A DNA stretch of 64,000 nt from Pseudoneurospora amorphoporcata (GCA_033297205.1 MU859211.1:26415-90414), one strand, 5' to 3'. Shown: positions 21,178 to 33,901, counted from the first letter of the stretch. Notes: a model not told the origin generated them from the sequence alone. Numbers and translations: made by a program.

Positions 21178-24100
21178 TCAAGGCATCATCACTCTGCCAG
21201 GTTCACCGATACTCAAAGTTTTTCGCTCACCTTGGACCACCACACCGCCGGCTCAATGTTATCGGTGACCCACTCTGAGGTCTATGGCCATGGAAACTGT
21301 CAGACATCAAACAAATTTTCACATGGCAGCAGGGACAGACCTCCGACATTTCCATCGTGATCATCATGGGCGAGGGATGAACATGCTGCGTCGAACACCG
21401 AGGCGCGAGGCGGCCACGGCGACTTAAACATGGTGCGATGGAGTATCAGGCAAAGAGGCTATATGCCGACCGATAACAAGGCAACCACTCTGGTCGGGTT
21501 TTGACTGCGAAGGAATGTGACACGTCTCGGGCATAATTTAACTGCCGCACCCGAGGACAGCAGCCATGTACGCATGGAGAAATATGACCCTCACATCACT
21601 TGACCGGCGAGAGTCGCACGGCGTAAGCAGTCCTCCACCGCTTTCTTACTACCGTAGTGGCAACACTGGCACACGGGAACACCGGCACACCGGCCTCAAC
21701 CGTGGGATACCGGGGAGTTGGCAAAACCACGACAGCCTTACGGCTCTTTCGGGAAGCAAAAGGCTGTGATCACCGAGGAAGGGAGGCTGTCAGAATGTGC
21801 CCTGTTTCCAGCAAGGCGCGCCTGCCCGTGAGCTTGGCTAAAAGCATACCCACCGAAAAGAGAACCCCTGGTCGACAGCTCCCACGATCCACACTATGCA
21901 GTCAGCAGGCACACGCTAATGGTTTTTGGCCGGTACACGTAATAAACTCTCAAACGTGAGATGGAGGAGGCTGTGCCGTCATCTCTGTGAAGACCAACGG
22001 GGCACAGCATCACGACTTGAGCTCGGATCAGTACCGTACTAGTGGTAGTTATGCATTGCTCCCTTGGGATTATCTGGGTGAAGGTGGCATCCGTGCCTTT
22101 GTACTATGTACCCATCCCTCTGCCCTTCCCCCCATCTGTATCGTCTCCCTTGTGGTTGCCGGATGCCTTATCTGCGCCGTCTTGTGTTACCAGAGCTGCG
22201 CTACCCCAAAGGCTGGGGTTCACCACTATCGGACTTTGGCCCAGGACGGTTTCTTTCTTGTCGGCATGTAGATATCCGCGCACTAAGGACCTCCCAGGGG
22301 AACCATCCAGCCAGACGTCCCAAGACAACAGCCCTCCAGTTCATCAAGGAAACCCCGCACGATATGTGCTTCAATGACGTGATAGAGTTGTCTTGTTGTG
22401 GTAAGGTGTCGATTAGCACCGGATTGATATGGGCGCGCACCTGGGGCCACGTGGAGGCGTGCTTGCTTTGGGTTAGAGGCCGACCCCGAAAATCTCCAAG
22501 TCAGGAACAATCGAATGTCCATCTCAATCTTATCAAAGGTACAGGTTCTGATTGGATAACCGTGGTCTAGACGTTTCTTCTGCTCATCCTGTTGTCATGC
22601 GGAGTGCTTTTTTGGTGCGCGACGTTCTCCCAGCCCGGTCAGCTGGTACAAAGGTTTTGAGCGAAGAAGCGACCAGGTACGGTACCAGGCACGCCAAGGC
22701 ACAATCGACGTTTGCAGCTTTGATAGCTGGGCCGTCACTCGGATTGCCACCAATCAAAGGACAGAACGAGGAGGTTAAAGAGCCCGAGGAAGATCATGGT
22801 CTCACTCCATTTTCCAAGCTCACCATCCCCAGGGCATTCTCAGGGTTTCCCACCTCAGCCAGCTTTGATCAGCTAGGGCCGCCAAGATGTCTAATTTCTC
22901 GCCTGTCTTTCTCAACCAAAGCAAAGTCAGGCGAGAACTTGTGCGATTGATGCGCCCCACGGTCTGAATCCGCCAGTCCAAATTCTGCACAAACTCGCGA
23001 ACCTCCATCAGATTTTCCATCGGAGTTTGGAGAACGGGCCACGAGAGAGGAAAGGGCCGGTTGAAAGTGGAAGACACTGGTGGTAGCGAGACTACTTGTA
23101 GCCGCTCGTAAGCTCATTACGGTATTTTACATTAATATCAACTCGAGTGCCACTGAACTCAAGTTAAAGCACATCAACATGTTACAGTTCACGCGGCTTA
23201 TCAGTCTCATTGAACGGCCCGTGAGAACTGGTGTTTCGAGCTGATGCCTTTCATCCCCGGCGAAACGGACAATTTCCTTTTGGAATTGGCGACATTGGGG
23301 GTGATTGGCATCCCGTTCCAGCAAACCTACAGCTGTTCAGGGGTGCATTATGCGCCATACGCTGTACCGGACAGAAGAGTGACTTAGACCCCTGTCTTGC
23401 CACGTGGGAAGAGATGCTTGTCCGCATCGAGCGAACAACGTGGACCTGAATGAACAACCCCTGACAAGACCGCGAGCCGCTAACGATTTGGGGTGTAGCT
23501 TGGTCCGAACTCTGTCGGTGTCCCTCCTCCGCTTCCTCTGCTCCGATCTCGCCTCTCACCACCTTGGGGGGATCTGAATTGATGCGCAACATTATCATGA
23601 CGAAGTGGTTCACCATGATCAACACCAGCATTAAGTGCTACTGTGCCGATACGCGATCTTCTCAGCTTCTGGACAGTACACTATAACACGGAGATGAAGG
23701 CCGTTCATAGGCCTGTTTGCCCTGCTACCGCCTCGAAACACCTTGGAAGTTCCGAGAGTGCCGATTGATCCTCCGCCAAGCCATCCTCATCATTGCGGTT
23801 GACGCGCATCACGGGTACTGAGTTGCCGTGGTCGGTTTCCTCGCATCATCTGGTAAGCCGCAGCCAAGAGCCGAGTCAGACGTTGAGACTAAAAGGTTCC
23901 TGTCATCATCTCCGGGGTTTATTATGAGGATGATGTTGTTTGTCTCACGCCATCCAGTACCAAAAAGTCCAACGTCGTTGTCACCAAATTTGTTTAAACG
24001 TTTGCCTGATTTGCCAAGTCCCTTCGCCCCCGCATACACCAGATTAAAATCTCCTGATACCTGGGGTCATCTGGGGGTTGTCTGATGGGGTTTTCGGTTC

Positions 24101-26136
24101 TTATCATGGCTCCAAGTGGGCACAACAAGGCGAAACTACCTACTCCGGTCAAGCTCACGGCGCTACCGCTGACGACCATGATGGCGATGAACAGTCGATC
24201 ATTGAAACTTTGGACACAAGTGGTGGTAGACGTTTCTACGTATTGAATGTTACCGCGACTCGGTTGGTTCCGATTTTCTTTCTGGCGCGCGAAAACTTCG
24301 ACTTCGTCTCATTGAGCTTACATACCATTCTGGCCGAGCTACCACTAGTCCAAACCCCTAGGCAAGGGCAGTGAACCGAGTCCCGACAATCGGATGACGA
24401 TGACGAGAGGCTAACGAGGCTAAAGTGAAGAAAAAAAGAAAAAAAAAAGAAAAAAAAAAAAAAAAGACAGAGGCCAACGCTAGAGAATTGCTAGTGCCAG
24501 GCCATGACTCTCACTTTGTCATATCTCTTGCATGTGTCAATGTCACAATGGGCTGTGTTCTCGTGATCCAACTGTTCGATACTGCGACGCTACGAATATA
24601 CGGTTGGTCCTATTGCGCTGCTAGCTCCGAGGTTCTCTGCCCTCTGCCCACGTACCCGGTCACGGAGCGACGGTATGATAGAGATAAGGGAAGAAAATAG
24701 TTTCTTTTCTCAGCCAGAGTCTGGTAGGTTCTGCTGTTGCCCTTGTCGATATGACCATGACAGATAGACACATTGTGAGCGTAGTATTGGACCCTGCTTT
24801 TCTCTGCTCCTCCTAGCTCTTGTCCTGCTCTTGGCAACCCGAACGGAGCCTGGAGCCTGGCAATGCCTTCTCATCTGACGGTCTGACCAACAACGCCCAG
24901 ATGATGGGGAAACTGGAAGGCTGTTGTTACTTACAAGGCAAGACAAGAAGAAACTTTTACTTATAATGAAAACGAAACAAGGTTAGCCCCCCCAGCATCG
25001 TCAGCATGCCCATTCACATCCCTTTTCTCAAAACCTAAAAAGACAATATCCCCTGTAACGCTAAGACAGGGCATGACATGATTGATGGTGTACAGTCCCA
25101 GTAGATGATTTTGTTTGTCTTGCCATCAAGCCGGCCGGGTGTCGGTCGGTTGTTTCGGCAAGCCAAAAAGGGTGTCCAAGGATAATGATCTGGTAACATC
25201 CGCCGTGTACCAGATCTGGCTGTGTAACACGCATCCATACTGTACCTACCTGATGGGGAATAACAGCTCAGACACGCCATTCACATTGTGCCATCCCCTG
25301 TTGGGATTTATTCCCTTGGGGTTGGTGGGCAATGTCTCTCCGTAAATCGATACACCAACAATACCACGTATGGATAATACATCGAAATCATGGCGTTGAG
25401 CCCAAAGCCCAAAGTTCCATCTCCTCCTCTTGGCGTGTGCCCCCGTTCGGCCCGTCTGGCTTTGACCCGGACATGCCATTTATTCTTGGTCTTATATCGC
25501 TCGCTCGCTGGCTGCGTTGCGGTGAGGGTGGCCGCCTGTTCTGCAACCACTTGCGCAAACGGAATATCGGACATCGGATATCAGGCGATGATGCACATAA
25601 CTTATCACCGATTTTGGTACACCGGAACTAGAGGTAGTAAACAAATTTAACTCATCAGGTTCAAAATTTCAAATCCTGCTCACGTCGATTTAACTTCTCT
25701 TTTTGCATGCCCGCTAGCCAGCCGCCCAGCTTGTAGGCCTGACGAGTGCATCTAAACTACCAATTCGTCCTCTTTCGCCCTACCTTCACTTTCCGTCCGT
25801 TCATCCGTCTGTCTGTGCCTAGTCGTTGTGTTGTCCTCGTTGAGAATGTGATGGCGCCATTTGATATCGGTTGAATCCGGAATGGTGATATTTGCACAAG
25901 TGCAGTGCTTGAAATTAACGCCCAGACCATGAGGCCATATCGGGCCTTGTAAAGTCCAGACATTTGTCAACGTAGCCTCGTACTACAACGTTGGACTTGC
26001 GCCATGCCTCGGATGTCGGCGAAAGTGTGTACAATTAGTCGATTACTGAACAGACACGGAGCTTTGGGTTCTCTTGAATTCAAGTTGCGTCTATAGTGGC
26101 TTGATAATAGGGAAAGTCAGGATACCTAGTTTTGTA
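21178..26136. other. About 5 kb without a recognised gene
   Basis: Many short frames exist, none with family resemblance or consistent coding character. Seen: ACACYGGC-type short repeats near 21662-21700 and an A-rich purine tract at 24425-24468. Otherwise nothing can be supported. Confidence 0.5.
24425..24468. repeat. A-rich homopurine tract
   Basis: About 40 nt of almost pure A with scattered G on the plus strand. It is a simple sequence, possibly a polyA remnant or a nucleosome-excluding tract. Confidence 0.8.
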
Positions 26137-26522
26137 CACCTCTGCATGGATATAAAAGGGTAGTGCGGTTTTTGTAGTCTCCCATTAACAACGACGCTCT
26201 CCAAATTGTCAGCCCCCATTTTTTCCTCTGCGGATCCGCCCCGCTTTTCGGCCGCCGCAGCAGAGCATGTGGCGCGTGGCTTGGAACGTGCGGGTCCAAA
26301 TGGTGTGACATTGTGATTGGTGGGGTGGGTCCCACATTTGGTCCCGCAATTCCAAGACCGCGATGGTCCGAGCGCAGGTGGCTGAGTGAATGAGACTAAG
26401 TTTTTGCGAGTGGCGAGAAACTTTAATTTTGGGACAACAAACAGCTGGTTTGCCGCCTTTCCTCTCCCTGTTTCTTGTAGTCCCTTTGTACCAAGCTAAT
26501 TTTTTATATCCATGCAGAGGTG
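26137..26522. mobile_element. 386-bp MITE-like element with TA duplication
   Basis: The ends are perfect inverted repeats over about 20 bp: CACCTCTGCATGGATATAAA at 26137 and its reverse complement ending at 26522. TA flanks both sides (26135-26136, 26523-26524), as for Tc1/mariner or Fot1/pogo insertions. The interior holds another palindrome-like pair around GGTCCAAATG and CATTTGGTCC (26292-26345). No transposase is encoded, so it would be non-autonomous. It sits about 370 bp from the tRNA-Ser gene. Confidence 0.75.
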
Positions 26523-26888
26523 TAGGTGATGTGGAAGAACAATCTTACAACATGCCATATTCGGTAATTACAGCTTTCATGTTCACTTGCGACTCATACT
26601 GGGGAATTTCGCGGATATCAGGAAGTCACGACTCAGACCGTCGGGTCGCACCTTCCATAGTCTGGCGTTCGGAACTTCGGAAGGTACCTATACAAAAAGG
26701 ACCGATGGGAAGCAATGAGAAAGAGCGAGCAATGACGACAGAGCAATTTCATCCGTTGCATACCAACCTTCATACCAAACGTGTTTGGCATTTGTCTGCG
26801 CACACATGCAACAAAAACTAAGACCTCATGAACAACATCGACAACTGCAGAGATGCAAAATACGAAATGGCCAAAAGAGAAGTAGAAT

Positions 26889-26985
26889 CGACGCGAGCAG
26901 GATTTGAACCTGCGCCTCCGAAGAGATTTGATATGTTCGAATAACAGTTCGAGTCAAACACCTTAGGCCACTCGGTCATCGCGCC
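26889..26985 (-). tRNA. tRNA-Ser(CGA) with a 15-nt intron
   Basis: The 7-bp acceptor stem GGCGCGA pairs with TCGCGTC (one G-T), followed by discriminator G. The D-arm begins TGACCGAGTGG (A box), and the T-arm carries GGTTCGAATCC (B box). The anticodon stem TTTGA/TCAAA closes loop CTCGAAA, giving anticodon CGA (plus-strand 26949-26951) for Ser codon UCG. A 15-nt intron (26933-26947) lies one base after the anticodon, the canonical nuclear position. A long variable arm, expected for tRNA-Ser, follows. The eukaryotic CCA is not encoded. Confidence 0.95.
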
Positions 26986-29413
26986 ATCGAACCACTTATA
27001 TTTTTGTGCTAGCCCATTCACTTATACGGCACACTTTGCATGTCCTCCTCCACCTCAAAACCACAATGACTACGATGCAACTTACAAGCTAACACTGCTT
27101 TATTACTAGCTGTGTTGGAATTCCTAGCATATTAGACAAGATCTATCTTATGATGTCCCAACCCTCACAAGGACAAAATGTAATGGCTAGGTGCGAATTA
27201 AAAGGCATGAACGAAATTCAAAATGGCATATGCAGGCTGAGATCACGCCTTTGTTATTGAACGAAACGGATCAATCAAACACATAGACGCCTAGGAAGGT
27301 TCACTATAGGTCTTCCATCAACTACATGCATGATATCAACCACCATACATGATCCCGTAGGGTTAACATTAAAAATTTACACACTCTTGATTGACTCCAG
27401 TAAGCAGTGACTCATTCGTTCTGGTTATAGGTCATTTGCCTAGGCGTCTCATTAGGTAGGGGAGCATTATCCAGGACAGTTCATACCACTCGGACACTGT
27501 CGATGTTGCAATATCAGACAGCTCACGGCTTTATGACCTAAGGACGCGGACTCAGCGTCGTAGCAGGTCGTCGTCAGCTGAACACACACGGAGTCTGTAG
27601 CCAGAAAGATTGAACCCAACATGGACTTAGAGCCCGAAGATGGTGTGTTGATAATTTTACCCCCTATGCAACAATGGCATGCCTTTCGCTGGACGACCGT
27701 TCCATATCTTGCAAACTCCCTTATAGGTGCGCGTAGCATAGTCGATTATACTGTGAGGGATGTTGAGTCCTGCGAGAACCATCTCCTTGATTCTCTGATA
27801 GGGGACGCAACCCCCACGCCGTACCATAGGAACCACGATGCTGCCATTGTCCTCCCCGGGGGTTTATCTTCACCGGGTTCATACATATTTATAGAAGGGA
27901 TTGAAGGGGAGAAACAAAAAAGTGGTTGTGCGCCCTGACATAAACATATAGGTGGAGGAAATGCTACGGGTGACCGGGCAGAAGACGGATGTAAGTAGCT
28001 CCGAATCTTTAATGGAGGATAATGTGTAACGTCGTTGGAATTGGGATTAGCAGTAGACTCAATACGTTTGCAACGCATGAAGTTGATAAATCATTTTCAG
28101 TGTCAGGTTGTCAGCATCGTGATGTTTTGTTGCTTGGAACAGAGGGGAGGAGAAGTCCAAGAAGTTGACTCAACGATCCAACGATTAAGATGTGGCACAC
28201 TGCTGCCTTCACCCTCCAGAAGATACATCCGTAAATCCTGGACAACCGTACTGGCAATTCTGCTCCCTCTGCTACCCTCCAGCAACGCAGTAAAGATTTT
28301 GAATATCGTCATCACCCAATGAAATGCTGACGAGAAACCAAGCGATAGTCCACCAAGGTGCGACAAAGATGTGCCGTTATCGAGATCTCACCTGAGCATC
28401 AGGGGCCAATGGAGTAGTACTAAGGTTGGCCACTGTCCTAGATGCAATGTGGTCCATGATGGTTCTGTAAATCGCGTTTCAGCGACTTGATCGACGGCAT
28501 CCATGACTGGGAATTTTGCCATTGTTATTGATCGTAATTCGACGAGAAATTGGATATGCTCCTTTTGCCCCAGATTCGGTGTGGGCCGCATCAAGTTGTC
28601 GTTGGGTGATTATTACACTAGTTTAATTTCGTCGGGGGCGTGTTTCATGTGCCTGGGTTGGTGGTCGATCCCCTGAAAAGGGACTGAAAAGGCTGCCGAT
28701 TGCATCATCTGAAATGAGGTGTGTAGCGTAACGGTACGTACGCACAGTGTCTGTAAAATGTAATTTGCCAACTACCCCAGACTCAATGTATTTCCGTACG
28801 GATGAATGATTCAATCTTGGAGTTGCAATCACAAAGTTGCTCATGTGGTGTGATTGCCCATCACGTCCTAGGAGCATGGCAATCTCTGCCAAGGCATCCG
28901 CCATGCCCTTTCCGTGCTCTGGGAAGCGAAATCTGCCAATCGGTTGAGCGAAATGGCATGTTTTGAAGGCCAAGAACCTTGCCTTGCTGAAGGTCCCGGA
29001 TACGACAGGTACGACAAGTACGCCAGGCACACCGGGCACACCAAGTGCCTGGGAGAACGCCAGGTACACAACATCCGTAGATCGCGTCCCAGCCTGATGG
29101 TCACCAAATTGTTCGTTTCAAGAACGCGGGGCAAGACGCATTCGATGACATCAGAAGACCGAACGATCAGCTGGCCTGTCTAAGCTGACCCTGGTGCCTG
29201 GTGATGAGGGACGGAGAGGTCACTCCGAGTCCGATAACCAAGGAGCCTGGAAGGAGCCATCAATAGAAGGCGGTGTGATGGAAGGCAGTGGATGGAAGAA
29301 AAGCTTGGTTGGGTCCTCTTGCTTTCGCATCCCTTGTAAACATGGCATCGTGATGATCATGAAGGACTGACTGGGTGGATTGGCTTAAGCCGAACAGCCA
29401 GCTTGGCGCCGAC
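26986..29413. other. 2.4 kb without a recognised gene
   Basis: No credible coding frame was recognised. A frame at 27621-27938 (+, 105 codons) and one at 28623-29069 (-, 148 codons) lack family character. Seen: a degenerate 9-bp tandem repeat (five units of ACGACAGGT type) at 29002-29046. The right end is downstream of the gene at 29414. Confidence 0.5.
29002..29046. repeat. 9-bp degenerate tandem repeat, five units
   Basis: The units read ACGACAGGT, ACGACAAGT, ACGCCAGGC, ACACCGGGC and ACACCAAGT. A short minisatellite with no assigned role. Confidence 0.7.
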
Positions 29414-30477
29414 TCAAACCGCGTCGTCCTCGCCCACGGCAGCCTCGGGCAGTTGTGTGGACGTGATCCAGTTTTCCATCATCGCCTGGCCGCCAGGCTG
29501 GGCCATCAGAGCCTTGCCACTCGAAGGCCCTGTAACAGTCCTCCCAATGTCCCGCCTTTTCACCACAAGGCAGAGCACTCGGCCGTAGATGGCAAAGCCC
29601 TCGTATGATATGTCCATAGCAAGCTTCTTCTTGTCATCACGTCCCTCCGCCTCCTCAGCAGCAGGCTGCTTGTCCTTGCGACGCTTTCTTGCCGGAGGCC
29701 CTTCGCTTCCATTGTCGTCGCCATCACCAATGAACATGCCGTCATCGTCAGATAGGTCCAGGTCAATGGCTTGGGCCTCGTCATCAACGCCACTGTCATT
29801 GTTTGGTCCCGACGATTGCCGACGTCTTCGTTTTGACCTCCTATTGGCGGATTCGGATATGACGTCCGTTTCATCGACGGTAGGGATATCGTTCAGGTTG
29901 ACCTCCTGATCTTCGCTATCTTCCTCTCGTATTATGGGCATGTCATCGTCGCCGGCTGCCTCCCGAAGTAGAGCAGCTTCTACGTCCACGTCGATGGGTG
30001 CTTCACATGATTCTCCCATAAGCTTGGATGAATTGGACCTTAATTTGGTCTGGATCTTGTCTCGAAAATGCTTCTGCTTGTGCAATAAGGAGTGTCGGGT
30101 GTCTGTTTCGGTGAGGAAGACGGACACCTCAAAGTCGTCTATGGAGATGTCAGTCTACATGCCGTACACATCTGCCACAACGCAACGGACTAGCGAGGCA
30201 TATGGTTGTGGTGTGGGACTGGACAATAGCCAGACATACCCTCAATGACCACATCCTTGATACTCCGCTTTTTGCTCTTCTTTTTGCTTTGCGCGCGTTC
30301 TCTCTCCTCACGCAGCTTGGGCAGTACTAGTGGACGTACGGCCTCAATGACCTTGGGTAGAATGGGATTCCTGGGGTTGAGAAGCCATGAGTGTGCCAAG
30401 GCCGGGTTATCGAGATAAATACGACATTCGAGCACCGAATACTTTGTAATTCGAAGGTATCGTCTTATCGGCGCCAT
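29414..30477 (-). CDS. Acidic protein with basic patch, unknown function, two exons
   Basis: Exon 1 (30240-30477) starts at the first in-frame ATG, MAPIRRYLRITKYSVLECRI. Exon 2 (29414-30138) starts DDFEVSVFLTETDTRHSLLH. The 101-nt intron has donor GTATGT, a CTGAC branch and acceptor CCATAG; joining gives VVIEDDFEVSVFL and an exact 320-residue frame. Residues about 60-75 are a lysine/arginine patch (KKKSKKR) and another RRSKRRRR lies mid-protein, both NLS-like. The centre is acidic (DLDLSDDDGMFIGDGDDN). The C-terminal GFAIYGRVLCLVVKRR looks like an ordered conserved segment. I do not recognise the family. The clean splice and segmented conservation pattern suggest a real nuclear protein. The gene is divergent from the IleRS gene. 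Confidence 0.8.
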
Positions 30478-30878
30478 AGATCGTATCCGGTAGAAGTGGT
30501 TCACATAGCCTTGTGTTGAGTGGCGGGAAGAGACGGGATGGATGTTGACGACGATGATGATGTCGTCGTTTGTTGGTAAAAGCGAGAGGTGGGGCTAGGT
30601 AGCGGTTGGCATCCATCATGCAGTGTCCATCCCCCGCCGTCAGCCAGTGGCACTCGGCTCAGCGGACGGGGCAGCGTTGCAGCGCCGACTTCTACAGGGG
30701 AAAGCGGGAGCTAGCGGGGAGCTATCCAGCCTGACGGGAGCTGCGCAGCCCCTCTGTGTGATACTGCGTCGCGAAAATTTACCGCGCATTGTAGGTTTTG
30801 CAAATGTTGCCTTGTGATTCCCGTCGAGCATTTTGAGGTCTTTGGTTGGGTCTTCAACCCCAACATGAGGCGTCAAAC
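30478..30878. promoter_or_regulatory. Divergent promoter region, unknown gene and mitochondrial IleRS
   Basis: About 400 bp between divergently transcribed genes; it holds both promoters and leaders. The upstream ORF of the IleRS gene starts at 30865. No other element was recognised. Confidence 0.6.
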
Positions 30879-30906
30879 ATGTCAAAGAACTGGTCTTCTA
30901 CGCTGA
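30865..30906 (+). promoter_or_regulatory. Overlapping upstream ORF (13 codons) at the IleRS start
   Basis: An ATG at 30865 opens a 13-codon frame that ends with TGA at 30904-30906, out of frame with and overlapping the IleRS ATG at 30879. If the transcript begins upstream of 30865, ribosomes must leak past this ATG to make the synthetase. Confidence 0.55.
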
Positions 30907-33901
30907 GACTGCCCAAGTCAACTCTACCGTAAGAACAGACATCATCTCCAAGGACATCCGTGTGCATACTGACATCAGACGAGACAGGCCGCGTCCTCTT
31001 CCCACCCAACACAAAGAATACATCAAGAAATGCGCCGATGACTTCTACAGGTGGCAGGCCGCCAACCGCCCTTCTGACGATACCTTCCTCCTCCACGATG
31101 GCCCTCCCTACGCCAACGGCAGCCTTCACGCCGGCCATGCCCTGAACAAGATCCTCAAGGACATCATCATCCGTACTAAGGTCCAGCAAGGTGCGCGAAC
31201 GATGCCAAGGCGGCGGATTCTCCGAGCGCTCCGAACCCTTTGACTGATCAGCTGTGTTGCGCCAGGCCAGCGTGTCACCTACATTCCAGGATGGGACTGT
31301 CACGGACTTCCGATCGAGCTCAAGGCTGTCAGCACCGAAGAGGGTAAGACCATGACACCCACTGCCATCCGCCAGGCAGCGCGTAGTCTGGCCTCCAAGA
31401 CGGTGTTGGAGCAGATGGACAGCTTCCGGACATATGCCGTCATGAGTGACTGGGAGAACCGCTGGACAACCATGGACATGGCCTTCGAGATCAACCAGCT
31501 GCGTCTTTTCCAGAGAATGGTCAGTCGTGGCTTGATCTACCGCAAGTTCAAGCCCGTGTACTGGTCGCCGTCTTCCGGAACCGCCCTGGCGGAAGCCGAG
31601 TTGGAGTACAACGAGGCGCATATCTCCAAATCTGCATACGTCAGGTTTCCCATCACCAAGGATTCCTCTTCCATCCCTGGCTTGGAGGGTTTCACCGGAA
31701 ACCTGTATGCCGTTATCTGGACGACGACCCCCTGGACCCTCCCCGCCAACAAAGCTGTCGCCGTACACGATGATCTTCTCTATCATGTTGTGCGTGTAGG
31801 AGACGACGCCTATCTTGTTGCCGAGGGCGGCCTTGAGCGCGTTGCCAAGGTCCTGCTGGGGGAGGAGGAGACTCCTGAGATTCTGGCCACTGTTTCGGGC
31901 AGCCAGCTCACTCAGCTACAGTACTTTAACCCTCTTCAGGGCAATTCTGCTGCCCCTCAGCCATTTATCCATGGCCCCTTCGTCACACCAGATTCGGGAA
32001 GCGGTCTTGTCCACTGCGCCCCAGGCCACGGTTTCGATGACTACCTGATCTGCAAAGATCTGGGAATTCCTGTTTCTGCGCCCGTTGATAACTACGGCAT
32101 CTTCACCGAGGAGGCCTATCCCGATGACCCAAGCCGGCTCGAGGGTATTTCTGTGCTTGAGGGTGGTTCTGCTGCCGTGCTCGAGCTGTTCAAGGACAAT
32201 GTCCTGAACGTGCACAAGTACAAGCACAAGTACCCTTACGACTGGCGGACGAAGAAGCCCATCATCATCAGGGCCACCGCGCAGTGGTTTGCTGATGTGG
32301 ACAGCATCAAGGAGCTGGCGTTGAAGGCTCTGGAGGAGGTCAAGTTCGTCCCTGAAAGCGGAAGAAGCAGGCTCGAAGCATTTGTTAAGGGGCGGAGCGA
32401 GTGGTGCATCTCACGACAGCGTGCCTGGGGTGTACCTATTCCTGCGCTGTACGATGCCAATGGCGATGCAGTGATGACTGAGGAGACCATCGAGCACATC
32501 ATCTCCGTTATTCAGGAGAGAGGCATTGATGCTTGGTGGTCTGATGATGCTCATGATCCTGTCTGGATTCCCGCATCTCTTCAGGACAAGGGTCCCTTCA
32601 CCCGAGGTAGAGATACCATGGACGTCTGGTTCGACAGTGGTAGCAGCTGGACCCAGACGGACAGGCAAGCGGATGTCTATCTTGAGGGTTCTGACCAGCA
32701 TCGCGGTTGGTTTCAGTCGAGTTTGCTCACCCGGGTAGCAGCCATGGCGGTTCAGAGCCCCTCACCTGATGGCACAACCAATGCGGTTGGCCTGTCACCA
32801 TTCAAGACACTCATCACTCATGGCTTCACGCTGGATAAGGCCGGCAAGAAGATGTCCAAGTCGCTAGGCAACATTATCTCAGCTGATCAAGTCATGGATG
32901 GGTCCTTACTTCCCCCGTTGAAGGTCAAGAACAAGAACAGGGATCCGAATGCGCCCCCACCAAAGGATGCTCTCGGCCCTGACGCTTTGCGCTTGTGGGT
33001 GGCAAGCAGCGATTACACCAGTGACATTGTCCTCGGCGAGCCTGTGCTGAAGACTATCCATCAGTCCTTGACCAAGTATCGCACCATGATCAAGATGCTG
33101 ACGGGCTCAATGGAACAATCAGCCAGAACTTCTCCGCTAACTGCTCTGGACCATACTGCTCTGGTCCAGCTGAAGGATACCATGGCGGAAGTTGAGAAGC
33201 ATTATAAGAACTACGAGTTCAACAAGGCCTTTAGCAGTCTTAACAGATGGATTGCCAACGACTTTTCTGCCTTTTACCTCGAAGCTTTGAAGGACAGGCT
33301 GTACTGCGCCGATGGCGGTGGTGTCCTGGAACCCATCTTCATGGGCTTCCTGAGAATGCTGGCTCCTATCACCCCCGTCTTGGTCGAGGAGGCTTGGGAA
33401 CATCGTCCTCAGTGGATGAAAGAAGACTCATCTGTTGTTCACCCTCTTCATCAGCTCTATAATTCGCCCCTTATCGATTCCAGCCGTCTGAGCTATGATG
33501 AAGCCGTGCTTCGCAAGGACATTCCCGTTTTGATGGAAACGCACGCCGCTATCAAGGCCGCGTCTGAACTGGCACGCAGGGCCAAGGTCCTTGGCTCTTC
33601 TCTTGCCTGCTCTGTTGTGATCAACACCCCCAAGGACAGCAAGGCACTCTCTGTCTTGCAGAAGTACAAGGATGAGCTGGATGCCATGTTTGTCGTGTCA
33701 TCTGTAGACCTTGGCGGTGTCGTGGAGGGAGAGCCGGCATGGAAGTATGTCCATGACTTCGAGATGGGTGGTCAGGGTTGCCAGGTGTGGGTGTTGCCCC
33801 CCAAGGATCATAAGTGCCCCAGGTGCTGGCGATTTGTTGCTCCGGCTGAGGACTCCTTGTGTGTCAGGTGCGAGGATGTCGTTGGCGAGAGTGTACAATG
33901 A
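30879..33901 (+). CDS. ism1: Mitochondrial isoleucyl-tRNA synthetase, three exons
   Basis: A class I synthetase charging mitochondrial tRNA-Ile. The exons are 30879-30928, 30988-31190 and 31266-33901, 962 residues in total. Intron 1 is 59 nt (GTAAGA...CTGAC...GACAG) and intron 2 is 75 nt (GTGCGC...CTGAT...GCCAG); both joins restore family sequence (STLPPRPLP and VQQGQRVTYIPGWDCHGLPIEL). The HIGH signature is seen as GPPYANGSLHAGHALNK, the editing-domain block as TTTPWTLPANKA, and KMSKS as KAGKKMSKSLGN. The C-terminus carries the CPRCWRF...CVRC zinc-binding motif of bacterial-type IleRS. The short N-terminus (MSKNWSSTLRLPKS), basic and hydroxylated, fits a mitochondrial presequence. A bacterial/mitochondrial architecture rather than a cytosolic one supports the organelle assignment. 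Confidence 0.96.

Noticed and set aside
28623..29069. A 148-codon minus-strand ORF with VPGVPGV-like repeats
   Set aside because: The repeats come from a 9-bp tandem DNA repeat; no other coding evidence exists.
30854..31786. A 310-codon minus-strand frame over the IleRS 5' exons
   Set aside because: It is antisense to well-supported synthetase exons and has no recognisable domains.
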